A DNA stretch of 64,000 nucleotides from Natrarchaeobius oligotrophus. GTDB taxonomy: Archaea > Halobacteriota > Halobacteria > Halobacteriales > Natrialbaceae. Positions 24,679 through 32,744 of this stretch are shown one piece after another (the first letter of the stretch is position 1; each line of letters begins with the position of its first letter). The position numbers and the translations under genes were made by a program. The stretch lies in the NCBI RefSeq assembly GCF_003841465.1, contig NZ_REFZ01000013.1, positions 20,550-84,549 of the forward strand. The letters run 5' to 3'. The notes beneath the pieces are model-generated. The model saw only the letters and a list, made by a program, of their open reading frames with translations, did no database searches and was not told where the DNA came from.

Positions 24679-24927
24679 ATGGAAACGAGCTTGGCGGAGA
24701 AAAACGGTGAAACGCCGGTCCACGCCGTAATCGAAGCCGTTGCAGAGACGACCGACAGCGACCCGCTGGACCTCCCGCCGCTGTACGAAGCGGTAGATCC
24801 AGACGCGCTGAATACACTGTTCGACGGCCCGGAAACTGGTGTCTGGCTGCGATTTCGGTACGCCGGTTTCGGTGTGGCGGTGGACGATGAGGGAGTGACT
24901 GTGGAGCCGCTTCGCGAAGCGCTCTGA
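24679..24927 (+). CDS. HalOD1 output-domain protein
   Basis: The 82-residue product consists of a single HalOD1 domain: VHAVIEAVAETTDSDPLDLPPLYEAVDPDALNTLF, followed by VWLRFRYAGFGVAVDDEGVTVEP. These are the standard segments of this haloarchaeal signalling output domain, found alone or fused to receivers. It follows the Bat-type regulator closely and the two may be co-transcribed. The mechanism of HalOD1 is not known. Confidence 0.88.
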   Translation: METSLAEKNGETPVHAVIEAVAETTDSDPLDLPPLYEAVDPDALNTLFDGPETGVWLRFRYAGFGVAVDDEGVTVEPLREAL

Positions 24928-25131
24928 TCAGCGGGGCTCGGCTTCGCCAGGAACGAGCGATGCGGTACCGAGTTGCGCCGGGCTCGGGCCTCGAGCAACG
25001 CTGCCAGCGGTATCCGTCGGCGGCGATCGAGTGGCGGTGTGACGCCGCGGATCAGACTGGCTGGCGTAGCGCTGTGTGGGGACGACCGCTCGAGTGTGTG
25101 GCGGAAACCGATGGACAACAGCCCGTCTCAG
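24928..25131. other. Spacer, no gene seen
   Basis: GC-rich spacer between the HalOD1 gene and palindromic element copy 4. I see no reading frame with a plausible start and composition. Confidence 0.4.
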
Positions 25132-25209
25132 ACGGTTTACTGTCCGTCAGTTCCGGCGCACCCGCGACGCGGGCGGCGGATACACCGGGACGTCGGTACG
25201 GTAATCCGT
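25132..25209. repeat. Dispersed palindromic element, copy 4
   Basis: The left arm is ACGGTTTACTGTCCGTCAGT and continues to TCCGGCGCACCCGC. The right arm, reverse-complemented, is ACGGATTACCGTACCGACGT and continues to CCCGGTGTATCCGCC. The flanks CTCAG and CTCAG (GGCTGAG reversed) match the boundaries of the other copies. Compared with copies 2 and 5, this copy is in the opposite orientation (TTTACTGT arm on the left). Confidence 0.8.
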
Positions 25210-25357
25210 CTCAGCCAATCCGTTCGAACGCTCCGTCGGTTCGTAGCGGACCGTCGCTCGAGGCATCTGGTAGTCGTCGAACGGGGTTGCACAGCGCTCG
25301 CGCTCGAGGGGGTACCCCGTCGTGTCGGTCGTTCGCGAGCGGGAGTGGTGTGGCGGT

Positions 25358-25510
25358 TCACCGACCGCCCCCGTCGGCGCGCTCGAGGTCGGTCACCGGC
25401 TGCCGACAGCCGCAGGGCCAGGCGTAGCGTTCGGTCGGCGAGAGGGTGTACGAGATCGCGATGGCGCGTCCGCAGCGAGGACACGTGCCGAGCGGGTCGT
25501 CGCAACTCAT
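25358..25510 (-). CDS. Small zinc-binding protein (50 aa)
   Basis: A 50-codon minus-strand frame starts ATG at 25508-25510 and ends at TGA (25358-25360). It encodes a chain with CPRC near residues 10-13 and CGC near residues 33-35, enough for a treble-clef or ribbon zinc site when combined with C3. Motifs are LGTCPRCGRAIAISYTL and YAWPCGCRQPVTDLE. Codon use and third-position GC are normal for the host. It has no strand-mate close by. Function unknown. Confidence 0.7.
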   Translation of the reverse strand: MSCDDPLGTCPRCGRAIAISYTLSPTERYAWPCGCRQPVTDLERADGGGR

Positions 25511-26074
25511 CGGCGGCTCCGTCCGTGGTAACTCGGCTCGGCGGAGTGCGGTTCGTCCCTACCGGACCGGGTAGTGCCGTCGCTACGCGGACGCGAGCGG
25601 TGGTCGAATCGTGCGTACCTTTTATGTCGTGGTAGTGGGTATGGAATCATGCTTCGAGACCGTGGTGGTTTGGAAGCGCGTCTCAGGTGCGCCAACACCT
25701 GGGACTTTCGTACGTCCCCGTGGAGACGGCTTCCACGAGAAAGTATAACGTAACGATATTTATAGATGTTGGATAAACGATTTTCCGCGTGGATAATACT
25801 ACCCTGCGTGCGAAGACGGGCTCTCCGGGATCGCTCGAGCGGCCCACGCAGGCTCGATCGAACGGTCATCGCGCGCGGAGTTCGGCGGACGAATCGAGCA
25901 CGGACGCGGGTCTCGTGGCTCAGCCGGCGGCTCTCGACGCGGCGGCCATCGTCGAGGACGAGCGACGACGACCCGCGAGCGGTTCCCAGATGGAACGATC
26001 GCCTCTACCCGCCCAGCGAACCGCCGCAAAAGCAAGAGTTAGGTTCCCCATTTCCGAACGCACGAACGAATCCA
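25511..26074. other. Long leader-like spacer upstream of the reductase gene
   Basis: This 564-base stretch has no convincing protein gene. It contains a TATA-like CTTTTATG near 25619-25626, the three-way-junction candidate at 25672-25734, and a second AT-rich block (ATATTTATAGATG) near 25756-25768. Two short frames overlap the structured part (25640-25747 and 25650 onward, about 35 codons each). Neither has recognisable motifs. Confidence 0.5.
25672..25734 (+). ncRNA. Candidate three-way-junction structured RNA
   Basis: The closing stem pairs GGAAGC plus CGTCTC (25672-25677, 25679-25684) with GAGACG plus GCTTCC (25723-25734), leaving only G25678 bulged. Hairpin two is AGGTG-CGCCAA-CACCT (25685-25700). 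Hairpin three is GGGAC-TTTCGTAC-GTCCC (25701-25718). Four bases (CGTG) join hairpin three to the closing stem. All three helices are perfect apart from the bulge. A TATA-like CTTTTATG lies about 45 bases upstream, so transcription on the plus strand is plausible. The strand, the boundaries and any function are inferred. Confidence 0.4.
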
Positions 26075-27562
26075 ATGGGGCGCAACCAGCACGACGTTGT
26101 CGTCGTCGGGGGCGGGATAGCGGGCTGTTTTGCGGCGGCAACGGCAGCGGCCGACGGACTCGACGTGGTCCAACTCGAGCGCAAATCCCGTGAGTGGGGT
26201 GGCTTCATCGCGTGCGGTGACGCGATCAAAAGCCCGCGAGATCCGAGCAAGTATCCGGGACCGATCGACATGGACGCGATCGCCGACGACGAGGCCGTCC
26301 TCGTCGACAACAACATCGACCGGATCGAGTTCTGGGACGAACAACTCGGCGTGCGAAAGGCACTTCCCTACGACGAAAGCAGCAACGTCGTCGACCGCTA
26401 CGAGTTCGGTCAGCGTCTGCTCGAGCAGGCGGCCGCCTGCGGCGCAAAGCAACACTACGACACGGTGGTCAACGAGGTAATCCAGAACGGACGCGTCACC
26501 GGAGTCGAAGCGGTTCGCAGCGGTGAACCGGTGACGTACGAGTGTGACGTCCTGATCGACGCCGCGGGCGCGCAGTCGATTCTGCAAGATCTGATCGATT
26601 TCGAGGCGCTCGAGACGCCCGGCGACCCGACGTTCGAGGTGCCCCACTACACCCACTTCGGGTCGGCCTACCGCGAAATTATCGAGACGGAAGAGCCGGT
26701 GGCGTATCACGACGCCATCGTCGGGAAACCCCTGGAGGAGCTGGGCTATCTCTGGTACTTCCCCCGGACGCCGACCGAAATCAACGTCGGTCTGGGATTC
26801 CAGATGAACAAGGAGCCGATCCCGCTCGTCGATCGCTTGCGCCGCGACCTCGAGAACCGACCCGAGTTCCGGGGGGCGACCGTCGCCGAAAAGTTCGACG
26901 AAAAGAACAAGCTCGGATCGGCGATCGCGCTCCGTCGACCGCTGGATTCGATGGTCGCGCCCGGCTATCTGGCCGCGGGCGGGGCGGCGGGAACGACGCA
27001 TCCGATCACGGGCAAAGGCATCCGCGGGGCGGCCTATTCGGGTTACTCCGCCGGGCGCGCCGCCGTCGAGGCCGTCGAGGACGGAGACGTCTCCGAGGCC
27101 GGCCTCTGGGAGCACAACCGCTGGCTGTACCGCGAGCACGGCGAAGCCGCGAAACTCGCCGCGTGGGACGCGTACAACGTCGCCGCGAGTTCCATCGACG
27201 TGAACGTCCTCCGGGCCGTCACTGCGGTGCTTCCCGAGCGAGAGCTTCGAGAGATCGTCGGCACCTCGATGGAAGTGGACGGGCTCAAAAGCAAGGTACT
27301 CGTGGGCACCGGCGTTCTCAAGAATCTGGTCGCGGAGTACCGCGCGGGCACCTTCGAGCGCCTCGGCGTGAGCAACGGCGAGCTGTACGAGGCCATCCTC
27401 ACCGTCAGGAAGACGCGGAACTACGTCTCCGCGTACGAACGTCGGTACGAGGCGTATCCGGAAGACCGGTCCTCGTTCGAACGGTGGCTCTCCGCGCGCG
27501 ACCGCATCGATCGGGAGTTTTACCGCGAGCTCGAGTTGGCCCCCAGCGACCACAAGTACTGA
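26075..27562 (+). CDS. Geranylgeranyl-reductase-family flavoprotein
   Basis: The 495-residue FAD-dependent oxidoreductase has the dinucleotide-binding motif VVVVGGGIAGCFAAATAAADGLDVVQLERK at residues 8-37. It also has CGDAIKSPRDP, GAQSILQDLI in the position of the second FAD contact, and the C-terminal FAD motif AGGAAGTTHPITGKGIRGAAYSG. The YLWYFPRTPTEINVGLG segment is typical of the geranylgeranyl reductase / digeranylgeranylglycerophospholipid reductase family, which hydrogenates isoprenoid lipid chains. It may act on membrane lipids or on menaquinone or carotenoid side chains. The start ATG at 26075 precedes the flavin motif by eight residues. The long upstream spacer suggests leader-level regulation. 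Confidence 0.85.
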   Translation: MGRNQHDVVVVGGGIAGCFAAATAAADGLDVVQLERKSREWGGFIACGDAIKSPRDPSKYPGPIDMDAIADDEAVLVDNNIDRIEFWDEQLGVRKALPYDESSNVVDRYEFGQRLLEQAAACGAKQHYDTVVNEVIQNGRVTGVEAVRSGEPVTYECDVLIDAAGAQSILQDLIDFEALETPGDPTFEVPHYTHFGSAYREIIETEEPVAYHDAIVGKPLEELGYLWYFPRTPTEINVGLGFQMNKEPIPLVDRLRRDLENRPEFRGATVAEKFDEKNKLGSAIALRRPLDSMVAPGYLAAGGAAGTTHPITGKGIRGAAYSGYSAGRAAVEAVEDGDVSEAGLWEHNRWLYREHGEAAKLAAWDAYNVAASSIDVNVLRAVTAVLPERELREIVGTSMEVDGLKSKVLVGTGVLKNLVAEYRAGTFERLGVSNGELYEAILTVRKTRNYVSAYERRYEAYPEDRSSFERWLSARDRIDREFYRELELAPSDHKY

Positions 27563-27755
27563 AAGCCGACCGAGGCCGGTTCGGTGAAAGCGGTGGTCTC
27601 TCACGATCGATCGGTTTTTGTCCCCTCGTTCCGTCGTCACGTTTGTCACGTTTTCTCGCAGCCGCGGGTGTCGCCGTCGATTCGTCGAACGTTCCGCGAC
27701 TCGAGAGCGTGAGCGTCGCCTCCCGCCGGCTGTGGGAGAGCGGACGCTCACATCC

Positions 27756-28082
27756 ATGACGCGAGAGATACCACCGCTGCAACCGCTCGCACCGATCGTC
27801 GACGAGATGCGCGAGATCGCTCGAGACGAACTGCCGGCACCGCGAACCTGCCGGATCAAACTGTGGGACGACGGCACGTTCGACGCCGGCGTCTATCACT
27901 CGATCAGCGACGACGAACTCGAGTCCATCCGATACGAACGAACGACGAGCGAAATCGTCTGGGAGCACCTGAGTGGAGGTGGCTACGTGACGACGACGTT
28001 TCCGAACGGGGAAACCCTCCACGAGCCGACGATCGACGACGCAGAGGTGCGGGTGATCACGACCGTAGAGCCGCCGTACTGA
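27756..28082 (+). CDS. Conserved haloarchaeal protein of unknown function (108 aa)
   Basis: The product starts MTREIPPLQPLAPIVDEMRE. It contains the segments RTCRIKLWDDGTFDAGVYHSI and SEIVWEHLSGGGYVTTTFPNGE, and ends VRVITTVEPPY. It has no cysteine pairs and no membrane segment. Codon usage is normal. The compact pattern of alternating strands suggests a small beta-rich domain. It stands alone between the reductase and the DUF418 protein on the same strand. No family is recognised. Confidence 0.75.
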   Translation: MTREIPPLQPLAPIVDEMREIARDELPAPRTCRIKLWDDGTFDAGVYHSISDDELESIRYERTTSEIVWEHLSGGGYVTTTFPNGETLHEPTIDDAEVRVITTVEPPY

Positions 28083-28260
28083 GCGCGTTTCCGAGTCGAA
28101 CGAGCGGACGACGCCTGGCGATCGGCCGCCCAGGCGTCGCTGCGCATCCTCGCTCGTTTGTTTCCAGCGGATAGTGACCGCTCCACCGTCCGCGACGGAC
28201 GCTTTCGATCTTCTTAACTACGCCGGGTGTGAGATATTATACAAGTTCCTCGAAACGGGT

Positions 28261-29574
28261 ATGCTATCCGAATCACCCGCCACCGCTGACGCGACCGCCG
28301 GAGACGCAGACGGGACGAACGCGACTTCCCTCGAGTTCGAGGATCGTCCGGGACCGACCGATCCCGACGATCGCATCGAGAGTCTCGACGTGCTCAGGGG
28401 ATTCGCACTGCTGGGTATCCTCGTGATCAACATCTGGCTGTTCGCCTTGCCGGTGATCGGCTGGCTCGATCCGACGCGGTACGGCGACCTTTCGGGGGGA
28501 AACTACCTCGCCTGGTTCGTCAGCCACGTCTTCTTCGAGCGGAAGTTCGTCACGCTGTTTACGTTCCTGTTCGGGGCCGGTATCGTCCTGTTTACGGAGT
28601 CGAAAGAGCGGAAGGGACAACCCGCGCTTCGGTTGCACTTTCGCCGCGGATTCTGGTTGCTCCTGATCGGACTCGGCCACGCCTACCTGCTGTGGTACGG
28701 TGACATTCTCGTCGCGTACGCGCTCTGTGGGTTCGTCCTCGTGTTCGTCCGGAACTGGCGACCGAAGCGACTTCTCGCGCTCGGGCTCGTCATGTTCGCG
28801 CTCCCGTCGTTGCTCTACCTCGCGATGGGTGCCGGCTACGTGATGGTCGACGCGGACGCGCAGGCGGAGATCGAATCGCAGTTGCTCGCCGCGTACGGCG
28901 CGGACGAGGGTGCGATCGACGAGGAGATCGCCGCCTACCGGGGAAGCTGGTCGGACCAGATGGAACACCGCGCGCCGATCGTCTTCGGGGCACAGACGTT
29001 CGGATTCGCGTTCGAGACGTTCTGGCTGTACGGGGGGTTGATCGTCATCGGAATGGCGCTCTACAAGTGGGGCGTCCTCTCGAACGAGCGGAGCACGCAG
29101 TTCTACCGGCGGCTGTTCGTCGTCGGCGCGCTGTCGGGCCTCGCGCTGATCCTCTCCGGCGTCGCCTACCGCGAGCTCGTCGGCTGGGAGACCGGGCGCG
29201 TGCTGTTGCTCGCCGGTCAGTTCAACTACTGGGGATCGCTGTTGCTCGCGCTCGCGTACGTCTCGGGGATCGTGCTCTGCTGTCGGGCTGCGGCTGGAGG
29301 CTACGTAACCGGCGCGCTCTCGGCCGTCGGTCGAACCGCCTTCTCGAACTACCTCCTCCAGACGGTGCTCGCGACGACGATCTTCTACGGTCACGGGCTC
29401 GGTCTGTTCGGGCAGCTGAGCAGAGTCGAACTCCTCGGCGTGGTGGTGGTGATCTGGGCGATCCAGGTGCCGCTGTCGGTCGCGTGGCTGAACCGGTACC
29501 GGTTCGGCCCCGTCGAGTGGCTCTGGCGGACGCTCACCTACGGCGAGCGACAACCGATGCGACTCGAGCGGTAG
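28261..29574 (+). CDS. DUF418-family membrane protein
   Basis: The 437-residue protein has an acidic N-terminal tail (about 35 residues) and then about nine transmembrane segments. It has the DUF418 signatures RIESLDVLRGFALLGILVIN, HVFFERKFVTLFTFLFGAGI and the C-terminal ALSAVGRTAFSNYLLQTVLAT, followed by GPVEWLWRTLTYG. The RGFALLGIL segment relates the family to acyltransferase-3-like membrane proteins, so a transfer or transport role at the membrane is possible but unproven. I start at the ATG at 28261, since the longer upstream frame lacks a good start. No partner is adjacent. Confidence 0.9.
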   Translation: MLSESPATADATAGDADGTNATSLEFEDRPGPTDPDDRIESLDVLRGFALLGILVINIWLFALPVIGWLDPTRYGDLSGGNYLAWFVSHVFFERKFVTLFTFLFGAGIVLFTESKERKGQPALRLHFRRGFWLLLIGLGHAYLLWYGDILVAYALCGFVLVFVRNWRPKRLLALGLVMFALPSLLYLAMGAGYVMVDADAQAEIESQLLAAYGADEGAIDEEIAAYRGSWSDQMEHRAPIVFGAQTFGFAFETFWLYGGLIVIGMALYKWGVLSNERSTQFYRRLFVVGALSGLALILSGVAYRELVGWETGRVLLLAGQFNYWGSLLLALAYVSGIVLCCRAAAGGYVTGALSAVGRTAFSNYLLQTVLATTIFYGHGLGLFGQLSRVELLGVVVVIWAIQVPLSVAWLNRYRFGPVEWLWRTLTYGERQPMRLER

Positions 29575-29758
29575 CGGCCGACTCGAGTCGCGACGAGCCA
29601 GTAACGGCCGCGCGACCGGACTCTGCGCTTGCCGTCGAATGTCGAGCGCGAGAAGGCGCACTCGTCCCGTGGACGGGTGGAGAGCGGGAGGCGACGCCGG
29701 ACACCGAACCTGGCTCGACGAGACGCAGAATTCCGCGACCGACCGTCCGGACTGTGAG

Positions 29759-29766
29759 TTTTATTA
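29759..29766 (+). promoter_or_regulatory. TATA box of the GYD-domain gene
   Basis: TTTTATTA lies 28-35 bases before the ATG at 29794 in an otherwise GC-rich spacer, fitting an archaeal TATA box for a leaderless or short-leader mRNA. Confidence 0.5.
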
Positions 29767-29793
29767 CGACCGCCGTGGCCAGTTGATCTTGTC

Positions 29794-30087
29794 ATGCCGA
29801 CATATGTGACACTGTGGCAGTACACCCAGCAAGGAGCACAGACCATCAGGGAGAGTCCGGAGCGAATCAACCGGATCGAGGAACGATTCGCCGAGGTTGG
29901 CGGCGAACTGCGGGAATTCTACATGTTGATGGGACGGTACGATACGATCACCATCAGCGAGTTTCCCGACGACGAAACTGCGGCGCAGGCGATCCTCTCC
30001 GTCACCGAGGACGGTAACGTCAGTTCGGAGACCAGCAAGGCGTTCTCGAGAGAGTCGACGCGAGCGCTGCTCGATGGACTGCCGTGA
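29794..30087 (+). CDS. GYD-domain protein
   Basis: The 97-residue protein matches the GYD family: MPTYVTLWQYTQQGAQTIRESPER at the start, then FYMLMGRYDTITISEFPDDETAAQAIL, where MGRYD takes the position of the family's G-Y-D motif, and a C-terminal FSRES. GYD proteins form small alpha/beta ferredoxin-like folds of unknown function. A TATA-like element sits 28-35 bases before the start. Length is normal for the family. Confidence 0.9.
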   Translation: MPTYVTLWQYTQQGAQTIRESPERINRIEERFAEVGGELREFYMLMGRYDTITISEFPDDETAAQAILSVTEDGNVSSETSKAFSRESTRALLDGLP

Positions 30088-30318
30088 ACCGCTTCGGGGT
30101 CACGCCCGGGGGAACTCGCCTCGTTCACCCGTAGAGACCAGCGTGGACGGTCGCTACGCAGATCGCCGTCGAAACGCGGAGACTCGTCCCCGACGCCTTC
30201 GAGTCGCCATCGGGGGCGTTCCTCGAGAGGTCCGGTCGCGACTGCGATCCGCTCGGGCGAGTTCGGAAAGAGAAAAGCGCCTACGTCGGCCACCGTCCGG
30301 GAAGCGCCGTCGCCTGCG

Positions 30319-30432
30319 TCAGTAGTCGCGGTGGGTGTGATACATCAGCTCCCACAGCGCGTCCTCGATCGAGTCGTCGGTCTGTTCCTCGAGCTTCTCG
30401 TACAGGCGATCCGAGATCGTTACTTCTGGCAT
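30319..30432 (-). CDS. Very small VapB/antitoxin-like protein (37 aa)
   Basis: The 37-codon minus-strand gene encodes a chain starting MPEVTISDRLYEKLEEQ and ending LMYHTHRDY. The opening beta strand followed by a helix (VTISDRLYEKLEE) resembles the ribbon-helix-helix start of short archaeal antitoxins. A TATA-like CTTTTAC lies about 30 bases before the start ATG at 30430-30432. No toxin gene lies next to it, so a role outside toxin-antitoxin systems is possible. Tiny proteins with this beginning are widespread in haloarchaea. Confidence 0.72.
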   Translation of the reverse strand: MPEVTISDRLYEKLEEQTDDSIEDALWELMYHTHRDY

Positions 30433-30610
30433 CGATCGTGGGTTCGACGGGGAACTATGTAAAAGTACCCTAATACGAAACCGAGTTAATTATTTTCCGA
30501 CGGGACACGACGACGGTCACGAGGAACGGAACGGGGTCGAGTCCCGCTCTCGAGCGAGTTTCGCGAAATCCTGACGAACGCTTAAGCGACTTCGCGTACT
30601 GTGGTATGAT

Positions 30611-30751
30611 ATGGCATACCGTCTCCACTGCGACGGCTGCGACCTCGAGTACGAGTGTGGCGACTGGGCGGAAGCCAACCGGTACGCGAGCGAGCACGAG
30701 GCCGAGTACGCCGACCACTGGGTGAGCATCTGGGATCTCCAGACGCCCTGA
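30611..30751 (+). CDS. Small CxxC zinc-binding protein (46 aa)
   Basis: The 46-residue product starts MAYRLHCDGCDLEYECGD and has C7, C10 and C16, with histidines at 6, 34 and 41 available as further ligands. The rest is an acidic helix (WAEANRYASEHEAEYADH) and WVSIWDLQTP, reminiscent of short C2H2-like fingers. An AT-rich stretch (TTAATTATTTTCC) lies upstream. Its TGA stop (30749-30751) is part of the CTGATACGG boundary of palindromic element copy 5. Confidence 0.75.
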   Translation: MAYRLHCDGCDLEYECGDWAEANRYASEHEAEYADHWVSIWDLQTP

Positions 30752-30752
30752 T

Positions 30753-30828
30753 ACGGCCCACTGTGACGAGTTACCGGCGGGACCGCACCCGTCTGCGGTC
30801 CCACCGGCGATGACGTACAGTGGTCTGT
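30753..30828. repeat. Dispersed palindromic element, copy 5
   Basis: The left arm ACGGCCCACTGTGACGAGTT continues to ACCGGCGGGACCGCA. The right arm, reverse-complemented, is ACAGACCACTGTACGTCATC and continues to GCCGGTGGGACCGCA. Paired substitutions (CCCACTGT against CCACTGT, and GGGACC in both arms) keep the palindrome, which suggests the folded shape matters. It begins at the stop codon of the 46-residue zinc protein. Confidence 0.82.
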
Positions 30829-30923
30829 CTGAGCGGCGGCGGCCGACGACGATTTTCGAGCGGCCACCCGACGACCGGTTCTCGAGGGTCGACGGGGTCC
30901 CGGCGAGCAGTTCCGGGAGCGCG

Positions 30924-31388
30924 TCACTCGAGTCCGTCGTCGTCCGGTTCGAACTCCCGTTGCGGACCGTCGGGCCCGAACCGCCCATCCTCGGCCTCGG
31001 GAAGCTGCGCGTCGAGGATGGCCGTGTGAACCGTTCGGAGGTCGACGTCCTGAATCGTCGCGGCGGCCTGGAACCGCTCGCGGGCGTTCGCGACCGTTCC
31101 GGGCTCGGCGGCGAGGTGCGCGAGGACGAACGAGTTAGGGTCGACGGCTCGCGCCGCGTCGAAATCGGACGCGTCGTACAGCGACGCGAAGTCGGCGACG
31201 ACCGTCGAGACGAGCGCGTCGGTCGCGTCCCCGCCGGGGTCGCCCTCGGGTACCGCGGACGCGTCGGCGTCGAAGTATCCCTCGAACTCCACGACGCCGG
31301 CTTCCTCGTAGAGGTACGTCGCGAGTGCGTCGCGGACGGGTTTCGACACGTACACTCCGAACAGTTTGTAGCGTCCGTCGGCGGTCAT
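30924..31388 (-). CDS. Haloarchaeal protein of unknown function (154 aa)
   Basis: The product starts MTADGRYKLFGVYVSKPVRDALATYLYEE, followed by a loop with VEFEGYFDADASAVPEG, helices around LVSTVVADFASLYDASDFDAARAV and FVLAHLAAEPGTVANARERF, and an acidic tail ending FEPDDDGLE. It has no cysteine motif and no membrane segment. The start is the ATG at 31386-31388. It diverges from dnaJ with a 131-base gap. I do not recognise a family. The DnaJ neighbour does not by itself imply a chaperone role. Confidence 0.75.
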   Translation of the reverse strand: MTADGRYKLFGVYVSKPVRDALATYLYEEAGVVEFEGYFDADASAVPEGDPGGDATDALVSTVVADFASLYDASDFDAARAVDPNSFVLAHLAAEPGTVANARERFQAAATIQDVDLRTVHTAILDAQLPEAEDGRFGPDGPQREFEPDDDGLE

Positions 31389-31519
31389 CGGCTCGTCGTT
31401 CGAGGCGAACGACCACAAACGTAGGGGTTCGACGCGCCTCGTCGTCGCTCGCCGCGCGGTCGTCTCTCGCTCGAGAACGGTCGTTTCAAGTGGATCAACG
31501 GATTACTGGTGGGCAACGA

Positions 31520-32671
31520 ATGAGTGAGGATTTCTACGACGTTCTCGGCGTGAGCCCCGACGCCTCGACCGAGGAGATCAAGCAGGCGTACCGGAAGAAG
31601 GCCACCGAGTACCATCCGGACGTCAGCGACGATCCGAACGCCGAGGAAAAGTTCAAAAAGATCCAGAAGGCGAAGAAGGTGTTGACCGACGAGGAAAAGC
31701 GAAACGCCTACGACCGGATGGGCCACGACCGCTACGAGCAGGCGGAGAAACACGGGTTCGACGCGGGCCAGGGTGCTGGCGGTATGGGCGGCGACCCGTT
31801 CGGCGGAATGGGTGGCGGCATGGGCGGCGGTCTCGGCGACATCTTCGAGCAGGTCTTCGGCGGTGGCGGCGGACGGGGTCGCCGCCGGCCGCGGAAGGGA
31901 CAGGATCTCCGGACGGAACTCGAGATCGACCTCGAGGAGGCGTTCGACGGCGCGGAAAAGCAGTTCACGATCGAACGACCGGAGGCGTGCGACCGCTGTG
32001 ACGGCGAGGGACACCCGCCGGAGGCCGACGCACGGACCTGCCCCGAGTGTCAGGGACAGGGCCAGGTCACGCAGGTTCAACAGACGCCGCTCGGGCGCGT
32101 CCAGCAGACGACGACCTGTCGACGCTGCGAGGGCGATGGGACGCTTTACTCCGAGACCTGCGACGAGTGTCGAGGCGAGGGCTACGTCCGAAACGAGGCG
32201 ACGCTAACGATCGAGGTCCCGCCCGGCATTCAGAGCGGCCAGACGCTCCGGATGGAGGGCGAAGGCGCGCCGAGTCCCGAAGGCGGCCCCCACGGCGACC
32301 TCCTCATCGACGTCGACGTCCGGGAACACGACGAGTTCGAACGCGAGGGCGACGACCTCCGCTATCGGCTCCCGATCTCGTTCCCGCAGGCGACGTTCGG
32401 CGATACCGTCGAGGTGCTCACGCTCGACGGCGCGGTCGAGTTCGAGGTCCCGTCTGGTACCCAGAGCGGCGAGGTCTTCCGTCTCGAGGGGAAGGGTATG
32501 CCGCGCCTGCGCGGTCGGGGCCAGGGCGACCTCTTCGTCCAGGTCCAGGTCGTCACTCCGAAGTCGCTGAACGAGGAACAACGCGAGACCCTCGAGGCGT
32601 TCGCGGAGGCCGGCGGCGACGAGATCGAGATCAAAGACGGCTTCTTCGAGAAGATCAAGCGGGCGTTCTGA
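31520..32671 (+). CDS. dnaJ: Chaperone protein DnaJ
   Basis: The 383-residue type I Hsp40 stimulates the DnaK ATPase and delivers unfolded clients. The J domain covers residues 1-70 with HPD at 32-34. A Gly/Met/Phe-rich linker (about 80-115) follows. The zinc domain has four CxxCxGxG repeats (CDRCDGEG, CPECQGQG, CRRCEGDG, CDECRGEG). Two beta-rich C-terminal client domains contain IEVPPGIQSGQTLRM and RLEGKGMPRLRGRGQGDLFV. Length and layout are complete. dnaK and grpE are not in this window. A T-run (about 32716-32721) after the gene may terminate transcription. Confidence 0.97.
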   Translation: MSEDFYDVLGVSPDASTEEIKQAYRKKATEYHPDVSDDPNAEEKFKKIQKAKKVLTDEEKRNAYDRMGHDRYEQAEKHGFDAGQGAGGMGGDPFGGMGGGMGGGLGDIFEQVFGGGGGRGRRRPRKGQDLRTELEIDLEEAFDGAEKQFTIERPEACDRCDGEGHPPEADARTCPECQGQGQVTQVQQTPLGRVQQTTTCRRCEGDGTLYSETCDECRGEGYVRNEATLTIEVPPGIQSGQTLRMEGEGAPSPEGGPHGDLLIDVDVREHDEFEREGDDLRYRLPISFPQATFGDTVEVLTLDGAVEFEVPSGTQSGEVFRLEGKGMPRLRGRGQGDLFVQVQVVTPKSLNEEQRETLEAFAEAGGDEIEIKDGFFEKIKRAF

Positions 32672-32744
32672 TCGGCGATTTCCTCACTCGCGTTTCCGGG
32701 CCGGAGTCGGCGCGCTTTTTTCGTCCGAGCGTCCACGACGACGT

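Noticed and set aside
30319..30432. Complete toxin-antitoxin module
   Set aside because: No PIN-domain or other toxin gene lies within the neighbouring kilobase.
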